This document shows positions 35,050-42,537 of a DNA stretch of 45,120 bases, piece by piece. Made by a program: the position numbers and the translations under genes. This DNA is from Bacteroidota bacterium (GTDB lineage Bacteria; Bacteroidota; Bacteroidia; Flavobacteriales_D; Crocinitomicaceae). Location of the stretch: positions 1 to 45,120 of the forward strand of contig CANCJF010000006.1 in assembly GCA_947378245.1 (NCBI GenBank). Direction: 5' to 3'. The first letter of the stretch is position 1. Every line of letters starts with the position of its first letter. Under the pieces are notes generated by a model. It made no database searches and had not been told where the DNA came from. It worked only from the letters and a program-made list of their open reading frames with translations.

Positions 35050-35475
35050 GAACCATTTAATGCATATTATATTAATTGGGGAAAATATGAAACATTGAGA
35101 AATTGAGAAGTTAAGGACGATTTAACGGGGATGATTGAAGGTGATTAAGAGACCTGCGGTCTGATTGAGGCAACAGTTGATGATTAGAGGTTTTAAAGGT
35201 TTTGACACAGAATTCACAAAGAATTTTCACAAATTACACAAAGTGAAAGTGGATTGTTTTTTAAGAGTAATATTGTTTTTCGAACCATTTAATGCATATT
35301 ATATTAATTGGGGGAATATGAAACATTGAGAAATTGAGAAGTTAAGGACGATTTAACGGGGATGATTGAAGGTGATTAAGAGACCTGCGGTCAGATTGAG
35401 GCAAAAGTTGATAAATATTAGGTTTTGAAGGTTTTGACACAGAGTTCACAAAGAATTTACAAAAAGGACACAAAG
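35050..35475. repeat. 194-bp direct duplication in non-coding DNA
   Basis: Copy 1 is 35050-35243 and copy 2 is 35282-35475, both 194 bp, offset by 232 bases. The first 125 bases are nearly identical except for a one-base indel in a G-run; later parts diverge by substitutions and one compensating indel. Each ends in a CACAAAG-type motif and contains a small AGACC-TGC-GGTCT hairpin. No open frame of useful length is present. The gene-free stretch 35045-35607 holds only these copies, the tRNA promoter and leader. Confidence 0.92.
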
Positions 35476-35527
35476 AGAGAGTATGATACAAAGTTTGAAA
35501 GTTTTTAGAATTTTAATAAGAAAAGTT

Positions 35528-35556
35528 TTTGAATATTAAAAAAAGATGTACATTTG
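35528..35556 (+). promoter_or_regulatory. tRNA-Leu promoter (TTTG - 17 bp - TACATTTG)
   Basis: TTTG at 35528-35531 and TACATTTG at 35549-35556 match both boxes, 17 bases apart. The leader before the tRNA is about 45 bases and holds an 8-bp hairpin, TAATTACA / TGTAATTA (35579-35598), ending 9 bases before the tRNA. Confidence 0.68.
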
Positions 35557-35607
35557 TACACCGAAATTAAAAAGGGTTTAATTACAGTCGTGTAATTAAT
35601 TAAACAA

Positions 35608-35689
35608 GCGGATATGGTGAAATTGGTAGACATGCCAGACTTAGGATCTGGTGCCGCGAGGCGTGTGGGTTCGAGTCCCTCTATCCGCA
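35608..35689 (+). tRNA. tRNA-Leu (anticodon UAG)
   Basis: 82 bases folding as a class-II tRNA. Acceptor GCGGATA pairs with TATCCGC; discriminator is A, as leucine tRNA requires. The anticodon arm CCAGA-CTTAGGA-TCTGG shows anticodon TAG. A long variable arm (TGCCGCGAGGCG) and the T-loop GGTTCGAGTCC follow. The 3' CCA is not encoded and must be added. It is followed by a terminator. Confidence 0.97.
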
Positions 35690-35703
35690 CTAAAAATTAA
35701 ATT

Positions 35704-35734
35704 AAATGGTATAAGTGTTCTTATGCCATTTTTT
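35704..35734 (+). terminator. Terminator after tRNA-Leu
   Basis: 12-bp stem AAATGGTATAAG / CTTATGCCATTT (one U-G pair), TGTT loop, followed by TTTGTTT. It lies 15 bases after the tRNA and 26 before the trigger factor start. Confidence 0.8.
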
Positions 35735-35759
35735 GTTTATAATTAATAAAGTCAAAAAG

Positions 35760-37121
35760 ATGAATGTAGTTCGCGAAGATTTAAATTCAACAAGTGCAAT
35801 TTTACGTGTAAGTATTGCTCCATTAGATTATGAAACTCAAGTTTCAAATGCTTTAGAGAAAGCTAGAAAACAAGCTAAAAACCCAGGTTTTAGACCAGGT
35901 CATGTTCCATTGGCTTTAATCAAAAAACAATTTGGTAAAGGAATATTAATTGAAGAGATTAATAAGTCTGTAAGTAATGCTTTGACTACATATTTCACAA
36001 ATAACAAAGTAGAGATTTTAGGGAATCCAATTCCATATGAAAAGGAGGAGGTAAAAGGTGATTTTAATAACCCAAGTAACTTTGAATTTGCATTCGAAAT
36101 TGGATTAGCTCCCGAGATTAAAATTGATGCAACATTGAAAGAAGCCTATAATTATGTCAAAGTAAATATTGACACGAAATTGATTGATCAACAAGTTGAT
36201 GATTTACGCAGACGTTATGGGAAGTTAGTTGCTTCTGATAAAGTAGGTGCTACAGATATGATATTAGCTCAATTTACAGAGCTAAACATTGATGGATCGG
36301 TGAAAGAAAATGGTGTTTTACATTCATCAACAATTTCAATGGAATTTGTTGAAAATGCAAACGCTAAAAAGGAACTTACAGGTAAAAAAGTTGGTGATTT
36401 ATTAACTGTCAATCCCTCTGATGTTTCTAAAGGCGGAAAAGATACTGCAGCAATGTTAGGTTTAAAAGAGGAAGATTTAGCTGATATTTCTGATAAATTT
36501 GAGATGAAAATCAATGAAATTCGTCATATGGAGTTAGCAGAATTAAATCAAGAATTATTTGACAAATTATTTGGTGAAGGAATTGTTTCTTCTGAGCAAG
36601 AATTAAAAGACAGAGTAAAAGAAGATTTAGATAAGATGTTTGCTCAAGATTCTGATCGTTTATTAACACGTGAAGTTTATGAACGTTTAGTTGAAAAAAC
36701 AGCTATTGAATTACCTTCTGATTTCTTAAAAAGATGGATTAAAGCTTCTAATGAGAAAGCAATTTCTATGGAAGAAATCGAAGCACAATTTGAAGGATAT
36801 GAGAAAAGCATGAAATGGCAATTAATCCAAGGTCATATCTTCAAAGCGAACGATATCAAGGTAGATCAAAAAGAAGCTTTAGAATTTACAAAAGGTTTAT
36901 TGGTTAATCAGTATGCACAATATGGAATTCCAGCTCCTGAGGATAAAGAATTAACTTCATCTGCGATTCAAGTGTTAACAAATAAAGAAGAGTCTGCTAG
37001 AGTTTATGACATGTTAGCTGAAACTAAATTAACTGAATATTTTAAATCTACTGTTAAGTTATCCGACAAGGTTGTTTCATATGACGAATTTATCGAGATA
37101 GCAAACGGGAAGAATAAATGA
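35760..37121 (+). CDS. tig: Trigger factor chaperone
   Basis: 453 residues from the preferred ATG. The open frame extends 15 codons upstream through the terminator hairpin, so ATG 35760 is chosen. The N-terminal ribosome-binding domain carries GFRPGHVP (43-50), the loop that contacts ribosomal protein uL23. Residues about 150-250 occupy the place of the FKBP-like prolyl isomerase but are diverged, and 260-453 form the helical substrate-holding arms. Trigger factor folds nascent chains at the exit tunnel. Length is close to the E. coli form (432). No promoter of its own is obvious; a hidden one or read-through from the tRNA unit is possible. Ends before a strong hairpin. Confidence 0.95.
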   Translation: MNVVREDLNSTSAILRVSIAPLDYETQVSNALEKARKQAKNPGFRPGHVPLALIKKQFGKGILIEEINKSVSNALTTYFTNNKVEILGNPIPYEKEEVKGDFNNPSNFEFAFEIGLAPEIKIDATLKEAYNYVKVNIDTKLIDQQVDDLRRRYGKLVASDKVGATDMILAQFTELNIDGSVKENGVLHSSTISMEFVENANAKKELTGKKVGDLLTVNPSDVSKGGKDTAAMLGLKEEDLADISDKFEMKINEIRHMELAELNQELFDKLFGEGIVSSEQELKDRVKEDLDKMFAQDSDRLLTREVYERLVEKTAIELPSDFLKRWIKASNEKAISMEEIEAQFEGYEKSMKWQLIQGHIFKANDIKVDQKEALEFTKGLLVNQYAQYGIPAPEDKELTSSAIQVLTNKEESARVYDMLAETKLTEYFKSTVKLSDKVVSYDEFIEIANGKNK

Positions 37122-37144
37122 TTTTGTAGATTGAATCATATTTT

Positions 37145-37211
37145 ACTGAGCTGTGCTCAGTATACGTTTTAAACAAAGAAATCCTGAGCTGTGCTCAGGA
37201 TTTCTTTGTTT
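37145..37211. terminator. Twin hairpins with a shared core, the second a 19-bp perfect stem
   Basis: Hairpin 1 (37145-37161) has stem ACTGAGC / GCTCAGT with loop TGT. Hairpin 2 (37171-37211) has a 19-bp perfect stem, AAACAAAGAAATCCTGAGC and its complement, with the same TGT loop. Both contain the core GAGCTGTGCTC. The AT ends of hairpin 2 give T-rich tracts on both strands, so it can serve as a bidirectional terminator for trigger factor and the convergent OmpA gene. Confidence 0.8.
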
Positions 37212-37230
37212 ATGAATATGTGTGGGAGAC

Positions 37231-37360
37231 CCGACGTATCACGCATTTGGGCGCGACTCATCACGTATTTGGGCGCGACGCATCACGCATTTGGGCGCGA
37301 CGCATCACGCATTTGGGCGCGACGCATAACACATTTGGGCGCGACTCATCACGCCCCTAC
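37231..37360. repeat. GC-rich 22-bp tandem repeat array
   Basis: One partial unit (37231-37250) and five 22-bp units starting at 37251, 37273, 37295, 37317 and 37339. Consensus is GCGCGACGCATCACGCATTTGG. The last is degenerate and overlaps the stop codon of the OmpA gene (37357-37359). There is no spacer, so not CRISPR. Base composition is far more GC-rich than its surroundings. The 22-bp length shifts frame each copy, so peptides read from it are not genes. Confidence 0.9.
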
Positions 37361-39429
37361 GAATTGGATGTGATTTTGAATTCGGTGCGACGGTTTTGTT
37401 GACGACCTGATTCTGTTTCGTTTGTTGAAATTGGTTTCTTTGAACCATAACCTTTAGCAGTAAGTCTTGAAGCTACAACTCCCTTCGTTAGTAAGTATGT
37501 GACTACGGCATTCGCTCTCTGTTGTGAAAGGCTTTCATTTGTTGCTGCAGAACCTGTGTTATCAGTATGTCCACTAATCTCGATTTTCAATTTAGGTGCA
37601 TCGTTCAATAATTTCACTAAACGATCAAGTTCGGCGTTTGATTCGATTCTTAAGGTTGCTTTTCCTAAATCAAAGAAGATATTTGTTAAAGTGATTGTAT
37701 TTCCAACGGCAACATTTTTTAGTTGAATTGTTTTTGATACAATGTTGTCCTCCCCCCCATCTGGTAAATCAAAATTTTCTGAGTGGAAAAGGTAATTATT
37801 TGATTTTACTGCAATTCCATAATTTTTACCAGAGGGTAAGGTAATTAAAAACTTACCTGTTGCGCTATTTGTGTTTACTGTCTCAGTCACTTTTCCCGAA
37901 GCATTATCTGTAATATCAATCGAAGCTGCTACTGGTTGAGCGTTTAACAAATCTATCGTATTCCCTTTGAAAACAGTTAAAAATTTACGTGTTACGTCTA
38001 CTTTTGACTCGATTGTATTATCATTTACAGGTTGGATTATTGATGAAATCAAAAGGTCTTCCGTAGAAACCAATGGTGTTTTATCAGGTCCCCAATAGGT
38101 TACTTTATAAATATCATACCCACCTTTTCCTCCAGGTCTATTAGAAGTAATATATGCAAACTTACCATTTACAGTAGGAGAATAAAAGAAATCATCGTAT
38201 ACTGAATTAATTGGATATCCCATATTCACTGGTGCAGTCCATTGCCCTTGAACAAATTTTGATACAAAAATATCATATCCTCCCATTGATCCATGTCCTT
38301 GAGAAGCAATATATAAAACATCTCCCTTAATGGTAATGTACATAGGACCTTCATTAAATTTAGAATTTAGTACATCTAGGAAAGTTGTAGTAGCATAATC
38401 TCTTCGTAATTTACTTTCCATTCCAGAATAAACAGCTTGGAAACCATTTTCTGCTTCGTCATTATCTCTTATGAAATAAATTTTATACCCAGTATGATTA
38501 TAACAAGCAAAACGATCATTATATTTCGGATTAGAAATATTAGCGTTCATTTTTTCGGGAGTTGACCAATTTGCTCCTACTAACTTCGACTCAAAAATAT
38601 CAGATTGATTATTTACAGATCGGTGCATTAATAATGTTGTACCATCGTAACTCATTGTATTCACAACATCATCTACTTTCGTATTAATATCTCCTGATAA
38701 TCTATTAGGAGCTGACCAATTTCCTTTTTCTAACGAAGAGCTGTAAATGTCAAAATCATACTCACCGATTGAATCTGGTGTGTTGTCATTCTTTCTTCTA
38801 GAAGAAAAAAGCATTTCTCCTCCATCTACAGAAATAGAAGGGGTAATATCATCTTTATCTGAATTTAATTCTGTTACATTATCCACCCAAACACGTAATG
38901 GATTTACTTGTAACTTCTTCGCATTTTCACATTCTTTTTTACGTTGGTCTATAAATTTACTATACTCAGTTGCTTTTTTATATTCGGATGAAAATTTAAC
39001 GTAATATGCAATCGCCTCATCAAATTTGGAATCCAATTGAGCTAATCTTCCTAAATAATAATTTAAAAATGGGTCACAATTCGGATCTAGATCTTTCGCT
39101 TTTAAGAAGTATTCCGATGATGTCATTGGATTACTAGAATTAAATAAACAAACCCCTATTTTAAAATTCAATAAGGCATTAGAAGGATTAAAAATTTGAG
39201 CAATTTCATATTGTTTTTTTGCATAAATAAAGTTTCCCTTATAATCTTTGACACCGAATAATAAACTATTCCCTTTTTGAAAATAAGTATCCCCTAATTC
39301 AATTGCAGCTTCCGCTTTTTTAAACCCTTCTTTATCGTTTTTAAAATTAGAGGATTTAAATTCGATATTTTGAGAGAATGTAAAAACTCCTAAATTAAAT
39401 GTACAGAGTAATATTAAAATATTTTTCAT
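37357..39429 (-). CDS. OmpA-family protein with TPR and PD40 repeats
   Basis: 690 residues with a signal peptide (MKNILILLCTFNLGVFTFSQ). Residues about 40-160 are TPR-like (YYLGRLAQLDSKFDEAIAYY), 190-440 are PD40 propeller blades (LFSSRRKNDNTPDS, ASQGHGSMGGYDIF, TSNRPGGKGGYDIY), 480-570 a beta domain, and 575-690 an OmpA C-terminal domain (ISGHTDNTGS, RRTEFKI) that binds peptidoglycan. The architecture resembles the other OmpA protein of the window but the sequence is distinct. The preceding TPR gene ends 11 bases upstream, so they are co-transcribed. Likely an outer-membrane structural protein linked to peptidoglycan; no adhesin or PorP gene is adjacent. The stop codon lies within a repeat unit. 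Confidence 0.9.
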   Translation of the reverse strand: MKNILILLCTFNLGVFTFSQNIEFKSSNFKNDKEGFKKAEAAIELGDTYFQKGNSLLFGVKDYKGNFIYAKKQYEIAQIFNPSNALLNFKIGVCLFNSSNPMTSSEYFLKAKDLDPNCDPFLNYYLGRLAQLDSKFDEAIAYYVKFSSEYKKATEYSKFIDQRKKECENAKKLQVNPLRVWVDNVTELNSDKDDITPSISVDGGEMLFSSRRKNDNTPDSIGEYDFDIYSSSLEKGNWSAPNRLSGDINTKVDDVVNTMSYDGTTLLMHRSVNNQSDIFESKLVGANWSTPEKMNANISNPKYNDRFACYNHTGYKIYFIRDNDEAENGFQAVYSGMESKLRRDYATTTFLDVLNSKFNEGPMYITIKGDVLYIASQGHGSMGGYDIFVSKFVQGQWTAPVNMGYPINSVYDDFFYSPTVNGKFAYITSNRPGGKGGYDIYKVTYWGPDKTPLVSTEDLLISSIIQPVNDNTIESKVDVTRKFLTVFKGNTIDLLNAQPVAASIDITDNASGKVTETVNTNSATGKFLITLPSGKNYGIAVKSNNYLFHSENFDLPDGGEDNIVSKTIQLKNVAVGNTITLTNIFFDLGKATLRIESNAELDRLVKLLNDAPKLKIEISGHTDNTGSAATNESLSQQRANAVVTYLLTKGVVASRLTAKGYGSKKPISTNETESGRQQNRRTEFKITSNS

Positions 39430-39440
39430 CTTTTTTTTAA

Positions 39441-40535
39441 TTAATTATTACAGTTTGTTGTATAATATGTTTTACCGAGTTCCACGCCTAAATCTTGTGC
39501 CTTATGCCAATCTTCGCAGGCTCCTTTCAAGTCTCTCAACATTTCTTTAGCAATTCCTCTATTTAAATAAGCGGCACCGTTATGTTTATCTATACTGATA
39601 GCAATTTCAGCGTTTTCAAGCGCGTCTTTAAAGTCTTTTTTTAGAATTAAAATTGAAGCAAGATTTGCGTAAGCTTGACCACAATTTTCATTTATTTGTT
39701 TTGCTTGTAAAAAATCTTTTTCAGCTTCAGCTTGTTTCCCTTGCGTAAAATAGGTTGCTCCTCTATTTACATAAGCCATATAGAATTTTGGGTCAACATT
39801 AATAGACTTATTAAAAGCAATCATTGCTCCTTGAAAATCTTTCATCTTTTTCTTTGTTGTTCCTATATTATTATAAACAAAAGCTAGATTAGAATTTCTT
39901 TTAGTCGCCTCTTCATAATCTAAAATCGCTTTAGGTAATTCACCTAACATACGGTAGCAACTACCACGATCATTGTAATAAAAAGCTGAATTTGGTTCAA
40001 TTTGAATGCAACGTGTAAATTTTACAATTGCATCTTTATAATCTTGTTGCATAAACCTCAAAACACCATAATTATAAATTATTTTCACATTTGTTGGATC
40101 ATATTTTAATGCCTTTTCATAGTTTTTTTCTGAGCCGTCATATTCTTTTAATCCAAAAAAAGCTTTCGCACGTTGAAAATAAGCTTTGGAATATGTTGAA
40201 TCGATAGAAAGTAATTTATTGAATGTTGAAGCTGAAGCTAAAAACATTTCTAATTCATTTTCGGCTACACCTTTGTTATAGTAAGCAGCTAAAAACTTTG
40301 GATCCGAAAGAATTGCTTTTTCAAATTCTTTGATACATTCAGCGGTTTTCTTTTCACTAAATAAATTAATCCCCCTGTTGTAAGCTTCTTTTCCTTCAGC
40401 ACTAGCGTTTGCAGCTTCATTAATTTGAGCAATGGAATCCTTAAATGCTTTTTCTTTTGCAGACAGTATTTCTACTTGGGAGAAGTAATTTCCTATACAT
40501 AAAGTAAATAGGAATAAAAATGAGATATTTTTCAT
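39441..40535 (-). CDS. Exported TPR-repeat protein
   Basis: 364 residues. A signal peptide (MKNISFLFLFTLCIGNYFSQ) is followed by about nine tandem 34-residue TPR units through residue 340, with consensus features such as AYYNKGVAENEL, AYFQRAKAFFGLKEY and AYVNRGATYFTQGKQAEAEKDF. TPRs form a superhelical scaffold for protein contacts; the export signal places it in the periplasm or outer membrane inner face. It is first in a two-gene unit with the OmpA/PD40 protein, suggesting a shared complex. No catalytic domain. Its partner and function cannot be read from sequence. Confidence 0.88.
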   Translation of the reverse strand: MKNISFLFLFTLCIGNYFSQVEILSAKEKAFKDSIAQINEAANASAEGKEAYNRGINLFSEKKTAECIKEFEKAILSDPKFLAAYYNKGVAENELEMFLASASTFNKLLSIDSTYSKAYFQRAKAFFGLKEYDGSEKNYEKALKYDPTNVKIIYNYGVLRFMQQDYKDAIVKFTRCIQIEPNSAFYYNDRGSCYRMLGELPKAILDYEEATKRNSNLAFVYNNIGTTKKKMKDFQGAMIAFNKSINVDPKFYMAYVNRGATYFTQGKQAEAEKDFLQAKQINENCGQAYANLASILILKKDFKDALENAEIAISIDKHNGAAYLNRGIAKEMLRDLKGACEDWHKAQDLGVELGKTYYTTNCNN

Positions 40536-40647
40536 TGAATTATGTTTTGTTAAGGTATGAAGTTAAAAAATAAATTATTATTTCAGGTTTACGATTCACT
40601 AATTCTTCAATATTTTTTTGTGATTATTTCATTCTCAAACTCTTTAT

Positions 40648-40655
40648 TATCTTTG
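40648..40655 (+). promoter_or_regulatory. Candidate -7 box for the thiolase gene
   Basis: TATCTTTG matches TAnnTTTG and lies 19 bases before the thiolase ATG, giving a very short leader. The nearest TTTG upstream (40617-40620) is 27 bases away, too far for a good -33, so support is partial. Confidence 0.45.
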
Positions 40656-40674
40656 AGCCATAAAATCGAAGTAT

Positions 40675-41883
40675 ATGTCAAAAGATGTCTTTTTAGTGAA
40701 TGGTGTTCGAACAGCCATTGGAAATTTTGGAGGAGCCTTATCAAATTATCGTGCTGATGATTTAGGCGCTGATGTTCTTAAAGCGTTAATTGCTAAAAAT
40801 CCAACTTTAGACCTATCACAGATTGAAGATGTCATCCTAGGTTGTGCAAATCAAGCTGGAGAAGATAATCGTAATGTTGCACGAATGTCATCGTTATTAG
40901 CCGGAATTCCTTTAGAAGCAGGTGGTGAAACTGTAAATAGATTATGTGCTTCAGGAATGGCTGCAACCATCAATGCTTCACGAGCTATAAAAGACAATGC
41001 AGGTGACATTTACATTTCAGGAGGAGTTGAACATATGACACGTGGTCCGTGGGTGATTTCGAAAACGTCATCCGCTTTTGGACGTGACGCTCAAATGTAT
41101 GATTCTTCGTTTGGTTGGAGGTTCATCAATCCTAAAATGGAAGAATTATATGGAGTTGATAGTATGGGGATGACTGCAGAAAATTTAGCTGTAAAATATG
41201 GTATCTCTAGAGATGATCAAGATAAATTTGCTGCTTGGTCACAAGAAAAAGCATCTCAATCACAAGCTAAAGGGATCTTTCTGGAAGAAATAATCCCGAT
41301 TTCCATTCCTCAAAAAAGAAAAGATCCTATTATTTTTGATTCGGATGAATTTATCAGACACGAAACCAGCCTTGAAACACTTGCAAAATTAAGACCCGCT
41401 TTCACAAAAGAAGGTACTGTAACGGCTGGAAATGCATCTGGATTAAATGATGGTGCAGCAGCACTATTATTAGCTTCTGAAACAGGTTTAAAGCATAACA
41501 ATTTAACTCCAAAAGTTCGAATTGTAGGAGGAGCTGTAGCGGGTGTTGAGCCTCGAATTATGGGAATAGGACCTGTTTTTGCTACACAAAAAATATTAAA
41601 ACGTTCTGGTTTATCTTTAGATCAAATGGATGTCATTGAAATGAACGAAGCATTTGCAGCACAGGTATTATCTTGCTCGAGAGCATTAGGATTAGCAGAT
41701 AATGACCCTAGAATTAATCCAAATGGAGGTGCAATTGCATTAGGTCATCCATTAGGAATGTCAGGATCTCGAATTATTTTAGCCGCAGCTAATGAACTTG
41801 TTAGGAGTAATAAAAAATATGCTCTAGCAACCATGTGCATAGGAGTAGGTCAAGGATATGCGGTTATTTTAGAACGAGTTTAA
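40675..41883 (+). CDS. Thiolase (acetyl-CoA C-acyltransferase)
   Basis: 402 residues, standard thiolase size. Catalytic residues are Cys91 (NRLCASGMAA, acyl nucleophile), His358 (GGAIALGHPLGMSG) and Cys388 (TMCIGVGQG). VEHMTRGPWV and NEAFAAQ are further family blocks. The enzyme either cleaves 3-oxoacyl-CoA in beta-oxidation or condenses two acetyl-CoA. The sequence resembles the PcaF/FadA-type degradative class, but no beta-oxidation partners are next to it. It is monocistronic, cytosolic, and starts from an ATG after a TATCTTTG box. Confidence 0.93.
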   Translation: MSKDVFLVNGVRTAIGNFGGALSNYRADDLGADVLKALIAKNPTLDLSQIEDVILGCANQAGEDNRNVARMSSLLAGIPLEAGGETVNRLCASGMAATINASRAIKDNAGDIYISGGVEHMTRGPWVISKTSSAFGRDAQMYDSSFGWRFINPKMEELYGVDSMGMTAENLAVKYGISRDDQDKFAAWSQEKASQSQAKGIFLEEIIPISIPQKRKDPIIFDSDEFIRHETSLETLAKLRPAFTKEGTVTAGNASGLNDGAAALLLASETGLKHNNLTPKVRIVGGAVAGVEPRIMGIGPVFATQKILKRSGLSLDQMDVIEMNEAFAAQVLSCSRALGLADNDPRINPNGGAIALGHPLGMSGSRIILAAANELVRSNKKYALATMCIGVGQGYAVILERV

Positions 41884-41924
41884 TTTGACAGAACGCTTTT
41901 TTGAACTCGGTGTGAAGTTGCAGT

Positions 41925-41954
41925 CCTTAGACAGGTTCAGGGTAAAATTACTGA
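41925..41954. repeat. Diverged solitary copy of the 29161 repeat family
   Basis: The 30 bases from CCTTAGACAGG to TTACTGA match 29230-29259 at 25 of 30 positions by hand alignment. It lies in the gap between thiolase and recX, which holds no other feature I can support. Confidence 0.6.
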
Positions 41955-42047
41955 TTAACGGAAATCAGATTAAGCTATTAAAGTTGATGTAAACGTATGT
42001 TGTAATCTAGAGTATCGTGTTTGACAGCTATTAATCTTGGTTAATAC

Positions 42048-42524
42048 TTACCCTTTTATTACTTCTGAAACCACTTCATGGATCAAATCAGACTCGTACC
42101 CTTTTGAAGCTAAAAACGTGCTTATACGTCGTTTTATCGCCCAATAATCATCCTTCGCTTTTCTTTCTGCATATTTTCTTTCTGCAAGATGCTTCATTGT
42201 CTCAAAATACACATCCATATCAATCAATTTAAGACCTTCTTGAATAGCGTTTTTCTCAATTCGTTTTTGGTTTAGATGGTGTTTAATTTTGATTTTCCCC
42301 CATCTTTTTATTGTAAATTTTCCTGAAATAAAAGAAGCTACAAACCTTGTATCATCTAAATATCGATTTTTCCTTAAGTGTTCAATAATTTCGAGTTGAT
42401 TTTCAACAGAAGTTTTCCATGAAGTTAGTTTTTGTTCAACTTCAAACGTGCATCTATCTTGATAGGCACACCAAGATTCTATTTTTACTTTTGCTTCATG
42501 GAGCGAGTACTTGCACTCTGACAT
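42048..42524 (-). CDS. recX: Recombination regulator RecX
   Basis: 158 residues made of three tandem three-helix repeats, the RecX fold. Typical blocks are ALxxAxxxL-like N-terminus LHEAKVKIESWCAYQDRC, YLDDTRFVASFI (residues about 55-66), and GKIKIKHHLNQKRI. RecX binds RecA filaments and limits their growth or activity. No recA gene is in the window. Its start lies four bases after the RNase G stop, and that junction is a 25-base hairpin with the start codon in the loop. Length is typical for the family. Confidence 0.88.
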   Translation of the reverse strand: MSECKYSLHEAKVKIESWCAYQDRCTFEVEQKLTSWKTSVENQLEIIEHLRKNRYLDDTRFVASFISGKFTIKRWGKIKIKHHLNQKRIEKNAIQEGLKLIDMDVYFETMKHLAERKYAERKAKDDYWAIKRRISTFLASKGYESDLIHEVVSEVIKG

Positions 42525-42537
42525 GATATCAGAGTGC
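42513..42537 (-). promoter_or_regulatory. Hairpin spanning the rng stop and recX start
   Basis: In the mRNA, GCACUCUGA (42537-42529) pairs perfectly with UCAGAGUGC (42521-42513) over 9 bp; the loop UAUCAUG holds the recX AUG. The rng UGA stop is the last triplet of the 5' arm. A ribosome terminating on rng would melt the stem. Structure is seen directly; function is inferred. Confidence 0.6.

Noticed and set aside
35715-35759. N-terminal extension of trigger factor
   Set aside because: It would be translated through the tRNA terminator hairpin and has no family match; ATG 35760 gives the normal N-terminus.
37231-37360. Possible CRISPR array
   Set aside because: The 22-bp units are directly contiguous with no spacers and no cas genes; it is a simple tandem repeat.
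37191-37402. Two overlapping 60-codon open frames with a repeated GRDASRIWARR-like peptide
   Set aside because: They are produced by the 22-bp array, whose length shifts the frame, and overlap the end of a well-supported gene on the other strand.
40557-40757. 66-codon open frame overlapping the thiolase start
   Set aside because: It runs into the thiolase in another frame and carries no signal or motif; the -7 box lies within it.
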